A model generated the notes under the pieces. The model searched no databases. It saw nothing but the letters and a program-made list of their open reading frames with translations, and had not been told where the DNA came from. A stretch of 64,000 bases of DNA, taken from Nitratireductor indicus C115. GTDB lineage: Bacteria > Pseudomonadota > Alphaproteobacteria > Rhizobiales > Rhizobiaceae. Position numbers and translations under genes: made by a program. The stretch spans positions 186,001 to 250,000 of the forward strand of contig NZ_AMSI01000007.1 of assembly GCF_000300515.1 (NCBI RefSeq). Reading direction: 5' to 3'. Positions 41,533-50,745 of this stretch are shown piece by piece; position 1 is the stretch's first letter, and each line of letters begins with the position of its first letter.

Positions 41533-42323
41533 GCCGCACGCTCCTCAGCCTCGAAGTAGCCGCGGACATGGCTGACATAGCCCCCAAACTCCGCAGAGTT
41601 GACCATGTCGAGGGTTCTTGGCCGAGGTAGATCCACCTTGATGACTTCGACAACTCTTCCGGGACGAGCGGCCAAGACAACCATATAGTCGGCGAGGAAC
41701 ACTGCTTCTGAGATCGAATGGGTGACAAAAACGACAGTCTTGTCGCCCGCCATCCAGAGGCTCTGAAGCTCCACCTGAAGATGATCCCGGGTCATGGCGT
41801 CGAGTGCGGCAAATGGTTCGTCCATGAGCAGCACGGAGGGATTGTGCACAAGCGCTCGACAGATTGCGACACGCTGCTGCATGCCACCGGAAAGTTCACC
41901 TGGATACTTCCTCTCAAACCCTTCGAGCCCGACAAGACGGATATACCGCGACGCAGTTTCACGGGCTTCTGCTCTGCTCAATTTGCCAAGATCGGCCGCA
42001 AGCGTGGCATTCTCAAGCACGGTGCGCCAAGGCAAAAGGACCGGCGACTGAAAAACCATGCCGACCTGGTTCGTCGGCTTTTCCACTGCTTTTCCTCCAA
42101 GCAATACGTCGCCACTGGTCTTTTCGATAAGCCCGCCGATCAGCCGCAGGAGCGTGCTCTTTCCGCATCCGCTTGGGCCCAAGAGAGTGACGAATGCGCC
42201 TTTTGGGATCTGAAGTGAAACGTCACGCAATGCAGTGACGATGTCACCGGACATGGTCTCGAAAGATTTTGTGACGTGGCGGAGCGAGATAAAGTCCGAA
42301 ACTCCATTTTCAATTGAATTCAT
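41529..42323 (-). CDS. ABC transporter ATP-binding protein, SsuB/TauB type
   Basis: This ATPase subunit has about 264 residues and drives the NMT1-type importer. It has Walker A LLGPSGCGKSTLLRL, the Q-loop MVFQSPVLLPWRTVLEN, signature LSGGMQQRVAICRAL, Walker B VLLMDEPFAALDAMTRD and switch VTHSI. The frame is open to 42425, but that part runs through the operators; the ATG at 42323 (MNSIENGVSDF) follows GGGAACACA and begins the family homology. It is the first gene of the minus-strand importer-VOC operon, and two TGCACTGCA palindromes lie 65-110 bases upstream. Confidence 0.93.
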   Translation of the reverse strand: MNSIENGVSDFISLRHVTKSFETMSGDIVTALRDVSLQIPKGAFVTLLGPSGCGKSTLLRLIGGLIEKTSGDVLLGGKAVEKPTNQVGMVFQSPVLLPWRTVLENATLAADLGKLSRAEARETASRYIRLVGLEGFERKYPGELSGGMQQRVAICRALVHNPSVLLMDEPFAALDAMTRDHLQVELQSLWMAGDKTVVFVTHSISEAVFLADYMVVLAARPGRVVEVIKVDLPRPRTLDMVNSAEFGGYVSHVRGYFEAEERAA

Positions 42324-42387
42324 TGTGTTCCCATTTTTCTTGGTTGGCGCGGCAATGGTTGGATCATCATGGGTGATCACCGCGCGA

Positions 42388-42433
42388 TGCACTGCATGGT
42401 GCAGTCTAGTAATGCACTGCATCATGCAGTGCA
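42388..42433. promoter_or_regulatory. Tandem operators upstream of the ABC importer (sites C1, C2)
   Basis: C1 (42388-42408) has TGCACTGCA-N3-TGCAGT with a decayed last three bases. C2 (42413-42433) is a perfect TGCACTGCA-N3-TGCAGTGCA. Their start-to-start distance of 25 bases, a little over two helical turns, would let two dimers bind the same face or nearly so. They lie between the importer operon and the aldehyde dehydrogenase 3' end. Confidence 0.75.
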
Positions 42434-42506
42434 GTCAAGCGTTTGTTTCTCGAATGCGGGTTGCTTGGAGAGCGGCAAAATTGGCCGCTCTTCCTGATCC
42501 AGCTTC

Positions 42507-43997
42507 TCAGCGGCCGAAAATATCCGTGACAGCCTTCCATTCCGGAACCGGAACTCTCCCGGTCGGGGTCCGTATCGCCTTTGAATAGGTGAATTCGTTC
42601 AGCGTTGCCGCGGCATGCTCACGCCCGTAGCCGCTCGATTTTGTGCCGCCGAACGGCGTGCCGATAACGATACGATTGTAGTTGTTGACGAAAACGATTC
42701 CCGCCTCCACCCGCCGAGCCATACGATTGGCGAGTTCCTGATCTCTCGAATAGATGCCGGCGACCAACGCGAACTGCGTCCCGTTGGCGATTTCGATTGC
42801 ATCGGCTTCGTCTTTGAACTTCATCACGCAGGTGACGGGACCGAAGATTTCCTCCTGAGCAACGCGCATCTTCGAGGTGACATTTGTGAAGACAGTCGGT
42901 GGAACGAAATAACCCTGTTTTAGCCTGGGATCATCAGGTAGCTTGCCTTGCGCAGCAATGGTGGCGCCCTCCGATTGGCCGATGCGGATGTAGCTTTCAA
43001 CCTTTTCCTTTTGTGCCCGCGATACGACAGGGCCGACGTGGGTCGTTTCCAGTGCGCCGTCTCCAGTCGTCAGCCTTTCGGTAGCTGCGCAGAAACGCTC
43101 GACGAACGCATCATGAACGTCCTGGTGAACCAGAATGCGCGAAGCGGCCGTGCATGCCTCACCTTTGTTGAAGAAGGCTCCGTCAACCGCATCGCGCACA
43201 GCTTGGTCGAGATCCGCGTCGGCCATGATGATAAATGGGTTCTTACCGCCAAGTTCGCACAGAACCGGTACATGGCGTTCGGCCGCCGTCTTCAGAACGG
43301 CCGTGCCTGTTGAAGGCGCACCCGTGAACGAGATCTTGCGCACCAGCGGGTGCTGCGTCAGTGCTTGCCCGACCGCCGGCCCTATTCCGGTCACGCAATG
43401 AAGGACGTCCTCCGGCAGCACTTCGTTGAGAAGATCTACTATGCGCATGATCGTCAGCGGTGCCTGGTCTCCTGGTTTCACGACGATCGTGTTTCCTGCG
43501 GCAAGAGCCGGCGCAACCTTTGCGCCGGTGTGAATGGGCGGCCAGTTAAAGGGAATAATGCCGGCGACCACGCCGAATGGTTCACGCACTGTCGCCGACG
43601 TCACAAAACCGAGATCCAGATATTCACCACCGCTTTTGCCGGCCAGCGCACCAAAGAAGGCAAAGGAACCCGTCAGACTGGCAACGTCGAATTGCAACGC
43701 ATCGCGTACTGGCTTTCCATTTTCCCGAGAGACAAGTTCGGCAAGTTCCTGAGCATGGTTCTCCAGATGCTTGCCTGCCGCCATGAGCATGGCACCACGT
43801 TCGCGTGCAGACCGTTCGCGCCAATGCCCTAAGAACGCAGCATGCGCAGCGGAGACGGCCTTACCAACTTCTGCAACTCCGCTTCCCTGAACATGGGCAA
43901 TGATTTCGCCGGTCGCCGGATTATCGACATCGAATAGGTCATTAGAACTTCTCGACGACCATCTCGAATTGATAGTCGGAACAGGTGTCGTCAACAT
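42507..43997 (-). CDS. NAD(P)-dependent aldehyde dehydrogenase
   Basis: This is an aldehyde dehydrogenase superfamily enzyme of 496 residues that oxidises an aldehyde to its acid. The catalytic residues are present: Asn151 in GIIPFNWPP, Glu248 in VLCELGGKNP and Cys282 in NKGEACTAASR. The group resembles betaine, salicylaldehyde or vanillin-type dehydrogenases. AGAGGAAA precedes the ATG at 43997. An operator of the TGCACT family lies about 150 bases upstream, so it is probably induced with the ABC importer. The substrate is unknown; an aromatic aldehyde would fit the cluster. Confidence 0.92.
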   Translation of the reverse strand: MLTTPVPTINSRWSSRSSNDLFDVDNPATGEIIAHVQGSGVAEVGKAVSAAHAAFLGHWRERSARERGAMLMAAGKHLENHAQELAELVSRENGKPVRDALQFDVASLTGSFAFFGALAGKSGGEYLDLGFVTSATVREPFGVVAGIIPFNWPPIHTGAKVAPALAAGNTIVVKPGDQAPLTIMRIVDLLNEVLPEDVLHCVTGIGPAVGQALTQHPLVRKISFTGAPSTGTAVLKTAAERHVPVLCELGGKNPFIIMADADLDQAVRDAVDGAFFNKGEACTAASRILVHQDVHDAFVERFCAATERLTTGDGALETTHVGPVVSRAQKEKVESYIRIGQSEGATIAAQGKLPDDPRLKQGYFVPPTVFTNVTSKMRVAQEEIFGPVTCVMKFKDEADAIEIANGTQFALVAGIYSRDQELANRMARRVEAGIVFVNNYNRIVIGTPFGGTKSSGYGREHAAATLNEFTYSKAIRTPTGRVPVPEWKAVTDIFGR

Positions 43998-44143
43998 TGG
44001 ACTTTCCTCTGAAACAGCGCGTAATTCGACATTCGCGCGGAAAGCCCCCGATCTTCGTTCAGAGTGCTGGAATTCAGGAGCGGTCCGCTATCACCACACC
44101 GCCGGCATTCAACCTTCTAAGGTATGCGGCGAAGACGATACAT

Positions 44144-44164
44144 TGCACTATACAGTGCAGTGCA
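44144..44164. promoter_or_regulatory. Operator upstream of aldehyde dehydrogenase (site D)
   Basis: TGCACTATA-N3-TGCAGTGCA matches the 9+3+9 palindrome at seven of nine paired positions, with TTGCACT...AGTGCA at its core. It lies in the 238-base gap between the dehydrogenase and TetR-2. Confidence 0.65.
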
Positions 44165-44235
44165 ATTCGGTCAAGTGTGCTGATCGAAGAACTTTCGTAT
44201 CGTTTAGAAAGAAGCGGCTTTCTGGAGGAACCAAG

Positions 44236-44907
44236 CTACGATTTGGCAGCCGGGGCCATCTTGAGCAGTCCACCACACACAAAAAGATTGATCTTTCGCA
44301 GCAGAAGCTCCACGTCGCTATCGTCGCAAATCCCGTTCGACAATCTTGCCGTGCGGCCGGTGCGCGCCATCATGGTCATGCCAACACCGATCGAGAACAT
44401 ATACGCCCAGACAGCGTCCTCCCGCGAAATCCCCGGGAGCACCTTTTCAAACGCGCTGATGAAACGCAGGGCTGTGCTATCGTAGTGTTCAGCAATCAGG
44501 TCCTTGGTATGAGGATCATCCGAGTTAGCAGACGCCGCCAGAATCCTTGAAAAGAAGTTGCCGAAGCGATCGGGGTCATGACCGAGTTCAACGGTGGGTC
44601 GAAACAAGGCATCGATCAACTGTGGCAGGTCAGGAATGGCACCGTCAGCGAACAGGCGATCGAGATGGCGGCCTCGTTCCCGGTTGATCTCAGTTGCACG
44701 AAAGGAAAAAATCTCATCGAACAGTTTTTCCTTCGTTCCAAAGTGGTAGTGCAGGAGGGCTTGCGAAACGTTCGCCTCCTTGGCTATGTCACGCATGCTG
44801 CTGCCATCATACCCGCTTCTTGCGAACACGCGTTCGGCTGCCAACATGATTGCTTCGCGATTATCCGGAGCAGGTCCGCTGACGGAACGAGAAGGGGATG
44901 CTTTCAT
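44236..44907 (-). CDS. TetR-family regulator (TetR-2), probable controller of the TRAP operon
   Basis: This second TetR-type protein has about 223 residues. The helix-turn-helix region is at about 15-65 (REAIMLAAERVFARSGYDGSSMRDIAKEANVSQALLHYHFGTKEKLFDEI), and the ligand domain is of the PsrA/AcrR-like TetR_C type (FFSRILAASANSDDPHTKDL). The frame is open to 44991, but the ATG at 44907 begins the normal homology (MKASPSRSVSG) and leaves the ACTGATCAGT palindrome (44931-44940) in its promoter. A related site overlaps the TRAP-operon promoter at 46035-46052, so self-control and control of that operon are likely. Confidence 0.88.
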   Translation of the reverse strand: MKASPSRSVSGPAPDNREAIMLAAERVFARSGYDGSSMRDIAKEANVSQALLHYHFGTKEKLFDEIFSFRATEINRERGRHLDRLFADGAIPDLPQLIDALFRPTVELGHDPDRFGNFFSRILAASANSDDPHTKDLIAEHYDSTALRFISAFEKVLPGISREDAVWAYMFSIGVGMTMMARTGRTARLSNGICDDSDVELLLRKINLFVCGGLLKMAPAAKS

Positions 44908-44925
44908 GATTGAGGGGACTCTGCT

Positions 44926-44946
44926 GCTTAACTGATCAGTCAGACC
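44926..44946. promoter_or_regulatory. Operator of TetR-2
   Basis: ACTGATCAGT (44931-44940) is a perfect palindrome 24 bases upstream of the tetR-2 start. With flanks it reads CTTAACTGATCAGTCAGAC, sharing GATCAGTCAG with the TRAP-operon operator at 46035-46052. Confidence 0.6.
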
Positions 44947-45027
44947 ATACCCGCCCGCTCCCTTCACAGTCAACGAATGTTCTGCTGCCAACTTTTCGCC
45001 TCCCGGAACGGACCACAGCCCGTGGAG

Positions 45028-45966
45028 CTAGGGAAGACGCAGGACACGGCGGGCGTTTCCGTTGAGGATCAATAGACGTTGCTGCTCGTTTAATGGCGCC
45101 GCATCGATCCAATCTCGACCAGCACGGTTAGCCACGTAAGGCCAGTCCACCGAGAACATGATACGGTCTGCTCCCATCTCACTCAGTGCGCAAATCAGCG
45201 CCGCGTCTGAAAAATTGCCGCTCGTTGTAATGTGGAAATGACGAAGGAAACGCTCACGGAAAAAGCGCTGGCCACCGTTGTTGCGAGCTAGCGATTCATC
45301 AATTCGTTCCAGCAGAAACGGAATTGCTTCCCCCATGTGACCGAGAATGAGTTGTAACTTGGGGAAAAGCTCGGGAATCCGCCCCAGCATCATGCGAATG
45401 GCGATCACCATTGTCTCGGCGGTAAATCCGGCTGCGGCCATTCCAAACATCGGAAAACGCTCCGTCCAATCAGCGTAATAGGCCTGCATCACGGCAGGAT
45501 GGGGAAAGGACGGATGGAGATAGATCGGCACGCCGAGACGTTCGGCTTCCGCATAGAGCGAGAAATGACTCTCGTCATCTGGAAAGGCGCCATTCGTCAG
45601 ACCATGCAGCATCGCCCCACGGAAGCCCAACGTTTCGACGGTGCGTGCCAGCTCACGGGCAGCCGCCTCTGGTGCTGTCATCGGCAATGAGGCGAAGCCA
45701 GCAAACCGTGCGTTCCCGCCTATGGCGGCAGCGAGGTGATCGTTGATCCTCTCCGACCAGGAGCAAGCTTCGTCGGCGGGTAGCGACTGCGCCGCGCCGG
45801 GGGCGTGGGACAGAACCTGAATCTCGATGCCTGCAGCATCCATATCGGGCAGCCTACTTTCGAGAGGACCGGTCAACGCGTCTACCGGCCCAGCAACACC
45901 GAAACGCGCCGCGAATTCTGGATGTGCAAAATGTTCTTCAAGTGCAATGGCTTGAGCCCTGGGCAT
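45028..45966 (-). CDS. Amidohydrolase family, gamma-resorcylate decarboxylase type
   Basis: This amidohydrolase-2 enzyme has 312 residues. Members such as gamma-resorcylate decarboxylase and 5-carboxyvanillate decarboxylase remove CO2 from aromatic acids using a divalent metal. The ligand set is complete: Glu10 and His12 in IALEEHF, His151 in IYLHPSFP, His210 in LILGHMGEAIPF and Asp274 in MFSVDWPYV. It is a single gene between TetR-2 and the divergent TRAP operon. Decarboxylation of a hydroxybenzoate-type acid is a reasonable guess from the family, but hydrolases with the same fold exist. Confidence 0.88.
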   Translation of the reverse strand: MPRAQAIALEEHFAHPEFAARFGVAGPVDALTGPLESRLPDMDAAGIEIQVLSHAPGAAQSLPADEACSWSERINDHLAAAIGGNARFAGFASLPMTAPEAAARELARTVETLGFRGAMLHGLTNGAFPDDESHFSLYAEAERLGVPIYLHPSFPHPAVMQAYYADWTERFPMFGMAAAGFTAETMVIAIRMMLGRIPELFPKLQLILGHMGEAIPFLLERIDESLARNNGGQRFFRERFLRHFHITTSGNFSDAALICALSEMGADRIMFSVDWPYVANRAGRDWIDAAPLNEQQRLLILNGNARRVLRLP

Positions 45967-46033
45967 CCGATGATCCTCCTCATACGAACGGCATTCCTGA
46001 TCACGAACTTAACATCTCCGCTCAAAAAGTGCA

Positions 46034-46061
46034 TTGACTAATCGATCAGTCAGGATATTTT
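46034..46061 (+). promoter_or_regulatory. TRAP-operon promoter with overlapping TetR operator
   Basis: TTGACT (46034-46039) and TATTTT (46056-46061), 16 bases apart, form a plausible promoter. TGACTAATC-GATCAGTCA (46035-46052) is an 18-bp palindrome with one mismatch pair and covers the -35 and spacer. The same core occurs before TetR-2. Repressor binding here would block polymerase directly. Confidence 0.65.
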
Positions 46062-46130
46062 TCCTGGGCCGACGGGAGGTCGGCTGTGCTGCCACGAGAA
46101 CGTGCGGCACTCTTGAGGGAGGATAAAACT

Positions 46131-47177
46131 ATGCGACTCGTTGTTGCATTGCTGGCCACTATGGCTGCGAGTTCTGCTTGGGCCGATACCATCAGCGCCA
46201 CGGTTGTCGCGGGACACCCTGAAGTATTCCGATGGGTGAAAATGTTTCCCGCAGCCTTCGAACCGGCAGTGCAAAAAGCGCTTGAAGGAACCGGGCACCA
46301 GATCAGCTTCAGCAACCAATTCGGCGGGTCGATCGCTGGGGTTGGCGAAGAACTTGAAACGGTCGAGGATGGTCTGGCCGAAATCGGCATCATCCAGAGC
46401 CTGTTCGACCCGGCAAAGATGCCGCTTCAAAACGTCACCTATTACACACCCTTCGTCAGCCCAAACCCCCGGACGGTCAACGAGTTGATGAACGAACTGG
46501 TGCTTACGGACCCTCGGCTGCAAGCCGCCTTCACCCAGCACAACATTGTGCCTTTAGGCGGACCACTGGCAATCGACGACTATCTTCTATTGACGACGTT
46601 TCCGGTGAAGTCGCTCGATGACCTCAAGGGACGAAAAATTGCCACAGCTGGCGCCGCCGTCAGTTGGCTTGACGGCACAGGGGCGGTTGGCGTGTCTGGC
46701 CAGATCCCGCTTTATTACAACGACATCAAGACCGGCGTGTACGACGGCGTCATCCTGTTTGCCACCGCGGCATTGCCTGCCAAACTGCACGAAGTCGCGC
46801 CATACATCACGCGCGTCGGATTCGGTGCACAGTATGCGGGTGAGATCGGGGCCAATGCGGAATGGTTCAAAAGCCAGCCTCCAGAGGTCCAGAAGGCGCT
46901 GCGTGAGGGGGCCAAGGCAGCGGGTGACTGGTACCTGCGCTCGCTAGAGGAAGGCACGGATGCAGCCTTGGCGAAAATGGCGGCGGAAGGTGCACACATC
47001 ACTATCGCTTCTGAGGACATGCGAAAGGCCTGGGCGAAGGGGATGAAGAATATCGCCCAGGAATGGGCGAACAAGGCCGATACCAGTGGCCTGCCCGGCA
47101 CGGAAATCTTGAAACTGTACATGGACCGCATGCGCAACGCCGGCGTGAAGCCGCTTCGCGACTGGGACAAGGAATAA
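46131..47177 (+). CDS. TRAP transporter substrate-binding protein (DctP type)
   Basis: This periplasmic binding protein of about 348 residues delivers an organic acid to a TRAP permease. It has a signal peptide MRLVVALLATMAASSAWA and a DctP body with LKGRKIATAGAAVSWLDGTGAVGV and a conserved Arg segment. GGGAGGA lies upstream of the ATG at 46131; the earlier in-frame start at 46086 lies in the leader. It is the first gene of an eight-gene plus-strand operon. The TRAP DctP family usually binds carboxylates. Confidence 0.92.
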   Translation: MRLVVALLATMAASSAWADTISATVVAGHPEVFRWVKMFPAAFEPAVQKALEGTGHQISFSNQFGGSIAGVGEELETVEDGLAEIGIIQSLFDPAKMPLQNVTYYTPFVSPNPRTVNELMNELVLTDPRLQAAFTQHNIVPLGGPLAIDDYLLLTTFPVKSLDDLKGRKIATAGAAVSWLDGTGAVGVSGQIPLYYNDIKTGVYDGVILFATAALPAKLHEVAPYITRVGFGAQYAGEIGANAEWFKSQPPEVQKALREGAKAAGDWYLRSLEEGTDAALAKMAAEGAHITIASEDMRKAWAKGMKNIAQEWANKADTSGLPGTEILKLYMDRMRNAGVKPLRDWDKE

Positions 47178-47182
47178 CGGGC

Positions 47183-47695
47183 ATGACCGGTTCTTTGAAA
47201 GCAGTCACACGCGCGCTCGATGTCGTGATCGACGGCATGAATCTTGTCGGTTCGTTGTTGATCGGAGGATTGGTTCTCCTGGTCAGCACAGACGTCGCTT
47301 TACGAAATATCGCCAATAGCCCCCTGATCGGCGTACCGGAAATCGTGGCGCTCTCCATTGTGGGCATCGTATTTCTGCAACTGCCTTACGCGATGCGGGA
47401 GAACCGGCTTACCCGTTCCGATGCAATTCCGGACATGCTCGTCCGTCGCAATCCGAGCCTTCACCGTTGGATGGAGGTCATATTCAATCTGGTGGCACTG
47501 GTTGTCGTTGCCCTCATCCTCGGATTCACCTGGCCGCTGGCCGAAAAGGCCTTCGCGAACAACCTCTTCATAGGCGCGACCGGCACATTCACCGCGCCGT
47601 TATGGCCGGTGCGGATCGCTGTCATTGTTTCCTGTGTCGTTATGCTCTTGCAGCTCTTGCGGCATGTCTCAAGACAAATGGGAGGTCGGCAATGA
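47183..47695 (+). CDS. TRAP transporter small permease (DctQ type)
   Basis: This small membrane subunit has about 170 residues and four helices (NLVGSLLIGGLVLLVSTDVALR; IVALSIVGIVFLQLPYAM; VIFNLVALVVVALILGF; WPVRIAVIVSCVVMLLQLL). The ATG at 47183 (MTGSLKAVTRALDVVID) begins the DctQ homology; the frame is open to 47063 inside the binding-protein gene. Its stop overlaps the large permease start (ATGA). Confidence 0.9.
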   Translation: MTGSLKAVTRALDVVIDGMNLVGSLLIGGLVLLVSTDVALRNIANSPLIGVPEIVALSIVGIVFLQLPYAMRENRLTRSDAIPDMLVRRNPSLHRWMEVIFNLVALVVVALILGFTWPLAEKAFANNLFIGATGTFTAPLWPVRIAVIVSCVVMLLQLLRHVSRQMGGRQ

Positions 47696-49008
47696 CACCC
47701 TTTGACATCGGTCTCATTTGCATAGCGGTTCTGGTGGTGCTGGTTCTGGCCGGGCTCTACGTACCGATCGCTTTAATCGCGACCTCTTTCTGCGGCGTCT
47801 GGGCGATCAAGGGCTCACCCATATTGGCCGGCAAGATGCTGGGATTGGCAGTCAACGATTCCATAGCGAGCTACTATTTCGGGATCATCCCGCTCTTCGT
47901 GCTCATGGGATTTCTCGTGGCTGAAAGCGATCTTGGACAGGATGCCTATGATGTCGCCAACGCTGTCCTTGGTCGCCTGACCGGCGGGCTCGCCATGGGC
48001 ACGGTTGGCGCCAACGCCATCTTCGCCGCTATTACCGGCATTTCCATCGCCTCGGCCGCAGTCTTCACCAGGGTTGCGGTGCCGGAAATGGTGCGTCACG
48101 GCTACACCCGCCGTTTCGCCGTTGGCGTGGTCGCGGGCTCGTCGGTGCTAGGGATGCTTATCCCGCCCAGCCTCCTGCTCATCCTTTATGCAGTTTTGAC
48201 AGAACAATCGGTCGGCGACCTCTTCCTGGCCGGAATCGTGCCTGGCCTGCTGCTGGCAACTATCTTCTGCCTGCTGATCATGGCGATGATCATCTTGCGC
48301 CCGAGCTTCACTGGAAAGCACGATCACTCCGCCACAAAGAAGGAAACCGCTCTCAGTATTGCCCGTAAAGCTTTCCCTATCCTTCTCTTGATCGTCTGTG
48401 TGCTGGGAGGAATATACGGCGGAGTGTTCACGCCCGTTGAGGCGGGCGCTATCGGTTGCGTTGGCGCGTTTATCCTGGGTCTCGCGAAGCGCAAGTTGAC
48501 CCTCCGGCGGCTGCGCGTCGTGCTCCTTGAGACCGGCATCATTACGGCGACCATCTGTTTCCTCATTATTGCGGCCCAGATGTATTCTCGAATGCTGGCA
48601 TTCTCGCAGGTCCCGCAGGAATTCGGCGCGCTCATCGCGGGATCTGACATGGGATTTCTCCCAGTGCTTCTGCTTTATCTGCTTGCGGTGATTCTGCTGG
48701 GCATGATTCTCGACAGCTCATCGATCATGCTCATCATGGTGCCGATCATGCTGCCGATTCTCGCGCAGCTCAATGTCGACCTGATCTGGTTCGGCATTCT
48801 GACAGTGGTGGCTGTCGAAATGGGCCTCCTGACGCCTCCGTTCGGGATATCCGTATTCGTCATCAAGGCGACATTAAACGATCCATCAGTGGGACTGGGC
48901 GAGATATTTGCCGGAGCGTTTCCGTTCGCCCTGTCGATGCTCATCGCTGTTGGCCTGTTGATAGCCTTCCCGGGTATCGCCACCGGTATTCTTACACTTA
49001 GCCCGTGA
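47692..49008 (+). CDS. TRAP transporter large permease (DctM type)
   Basis: This 438-residue permease subunit couples solute uptake to the sodium gradient. It has about twelve helices, the DctM motif region LVAESDLGQDAYDVANAVLGRLTGGLAMGTVGANAIFAAITGISIASAAVFTRVAVPEM and the repeat in the C-terminal half (ILLGMILDSSSIMLIMVPIMLPIL, FGILTVVAVEMGLLTPPFGI). The start overlaps the small permease stop by four bases. The frame is open further upstream to 47467, but that part is the small permease in another frame. Confidence 0.93.
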   Translation: MTPFDIGLICIAVLVVLVLAGLYVPIALIATSFCGVWAIKGSPILAGKMLGLAVNDSIASYYFGIIPLFVLMGFLVAESDLGQDAYDVANAVLGRLTGGLAMGTVGANAIFAAITGISIASAAVFTRVAVPEMVRHGYTRRFAVGVVAGSSVLGMLIPPSLLLILYAVLTEQSVGDLFLAGIVPGLLLATIFCLLIMAMIILRPSFTGKHDHSATKKETALSIARKAFPILLLIVCVLGGIYGGVFTPVEAGAIGCVGAFILGLAKRKLTLRRLRVVLLETGIITATICFLIIAAQMYSRMLAFSQVPQEFGALIAGSDMGFLPVLLLYLLAVILLGMILDSSSIMLIMVPIMLPILAQLNVDLIWFGILTVVAVEMGLLTPPFGISVFVIKATLNDPSVGLGEIFAGAFPFALSMLIAVGLLIAFPGIATGILTLSP

Positions 49009-49020
49009 GACCTCCACCTA

Positions 49021-49806
49021 ATGCAAAGATTCATTGATCTCTCCGTCACGCTCGAAGCGGGACTCCCGTCCGATCCAGCTTTCATGTTGCCTCAGATTGA
49101 GTACTTCCAACACGACGAGACAGCCGACCAGATTACCTCATTTTTTCCCGGTCTCACCGTCGATGATCTCCCGGGTCGGGAAGGTTGGGCGATCGAGAAA
49201 CTAACGCTCTGGACGCACAACGGCACCCATCTCGACGCCCCATTCCATCACCATTCGACCATGAACGGCGGAGCCCACGCGATCACAATTGATGAGGTAC
49301 CATTGGAATGGTGCTTCGCGCCCGGCGTGAAGCTCGACTTCCGCCACTTTCCCGACGGATATGTCGCCACACCGAGGGATGTTGAGGGTGAACTGCTGCG
49401 TATTGGGCATGAGTTACGCCCTGGCGATATCGTGTTGGTCAATACTGCAGCTGGCGGCCGCTACGGCCATGACGACTATCTTTCCCGCGGCTGCGGCGTC
49501 GGGCGGGCGGCGACGGAATGGCTCCTTGAACGGGGGATACGCGTAACAGGAACAGATGCCTGGTCCTGGGACGCGCCATTTTCGCATACCGCGAAAACCT
49601 GGGCCGAAACCCATGACCCGTCGATTATCTGGGAAGGGCATCGCGCCTCCATGACGACGGGATATTGCCATATGGAAAAACTTGCAAACCTGGATCTACT
49701 CCCATCGAGCGGGTACCAGGTCTCCTGCTTTCCATTCAAGATCAAGGGCGCCTCGGCCGGTTTCATCCGGGCAGTTGCCATTCTCGACGAAGCGGAGACG
49801 AAATGA
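49021..49806 (+). CDS. Cyclase family protein (kynurenine formamidase-like)
   Basis: This metal-dependent hydrolase of the cyclase/KynB family has 261 residues. The hallmark HNGTHLDAPFHHH (about 66-78) binds the metal, and DAWSWDAPF and CHMEKLANLDLLP are also typical. Relatives open formyl-kynurenine, isatin or other lactam/lactone rings. It follows the TRAP permease by 12 bases and overlaps the BKACE gene as ATGA, so it is likely to act on the imported compound before the keto-acid step. The substrate is unassigned. Confidence 0.88.
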   Translation: MQRFIDLSVTLEAGLPSDPAFMLPQIEYFQHDETADQITSFFPGLTVDDLPGREGWAIEKLTLWTHNGTHLDAPFHHHSTMNGGAHAITIDEVPLEWCFAPGVKLDFRHFPDGYVATPRDVEGELLRIGHELRPGDIVLVNTAAGGRYGHDDYLSRGCGVGRAATEWLLERGIRVTGTDAWSWDAPFSHTAKTWAETHDPSIIWEGHRASMTTGYCHMEKLANLDLLPSSGYQVSCFPFKIKGASAGFIRAVAILDEAETK

Positions 49807-50735
49807 CCAAGAAGCAACGCACGATCATCACATGCGCCATTACCGGTGCAATTCATACGCCGACCATGTCGGATGCTTTGCCTTACACCGCAGACGATAT
49901 TGCAGCTCAAGCGATCGAGGCGGCGGAGGCGGGCGCCGCGATCCTGCATCTCCACGCGAGGCGTCCTCAAGACGGCGGCGTGACGATTGAACCGAATGCC
50001 TTTGCCGCTTTTCTGCCACGGATAAAGCAAGCAACCGATGCCGTCATAAATATTTCGACGGGCGGCAGCCTGAAGAACACGATCGAAGAACGCATCGCAC
50101 CAGCGCTAAAATTCTCGCCGGAGATGTGCTCGATGAACATGGGAAGCATGAACTTCTCATTTCATCCACTCGCAAAGCGTTACGATACCTGGAAATTCGA
50201 CTGGGAGCGGGATTATGTAGCTCAATCGGATACATATATCTTCCGCAATACCTTTGCCGACATCGAGAATGCAGCGAAGGCACTTGCCCCCCATGGCATA
50301 AAATTCGAACACGAATGCTACGATGTGGGCCATCTCTACAACCTGCGCTTCTGCATGGACATCGGCCTGTTCAAGGCGCCCATCTTTATCCAGTTCATCT
50401 TCGGCATCCTGGGTGGCATAGGCCCGGAAATTGACAACCTCATCTTCATGAAGCGCACTGCCGACAGGCTCTTTGGCGATGACTATCACTGGTCTGTTCT
50501 CGGCGCAGGTGCCGCACAGATGAGCCTCGCGACAACCGCGAGCCAAATGAAGGGAAATGTTCGCGTTGGCCTTGAAGACAGCCTGTTTATCAGCCGCGGG
50601 AAGCTGGCCGAAAGCAATGCGCAGCAAGTCACGAAAATCCGCAGGATCATCGAAGACCTTGGATGCGAGATCGCCTCGCCCGATGAAGCGCGAGAAATCC
50701 TCGGCCTGAAAGGTGCCGACAGTGTCGCGTTCTGA
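49803..50735 (+). CDS. BKACE (DUF849) beta-keto acid cleavage enzyme
   Basis: BKACE enzymes use Zn2+ and acetyl-CoA to cleave a beta-keto acid into acetoacetate and a new CoA thioester. The product has 310 residues with the Zn site His49-Leu-His51 in [27 protein letters not shown] at the front and [24 protein letters not shown] at the end, all hallmarks of 3-keto-5-aminohexanoate cleavage proteins and relatives. The ATG at 49803 overlaps the cyclase stop. With a CoA-transferase pair directly downstream, acetoacetate release and CoA activation could be handled together. Confidence 0.92.
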   Translation: MTKKQRTIITCAITGAIHTPTMSDALPYTADDIAAQAIEAAEAGAAILHLHARRPQDGGVTIEPNAFAAFLPRIKQATDAVINISTGGSLKNTIEERIAPALKFSPEMCSMNMGSMNFSFHPLAKRYDTWKFDWERDYVAQSDTYIFRNTFADIENAAKALAPHGIKFEHECYDVGHLYNLRFCMDIGLFKAPIFIQFIFGILGGIGPEIDNLIFMKRTADRLFGDDYHWSVLGAGAAQMSLATTASQMKGNVRVGLEDSLFISRGKLAESNAQQVTKIRRIIEDLGCEIASPDEAREILGLKGADSVAF

Positions 50736-50745
50736 AGAGGACCCA

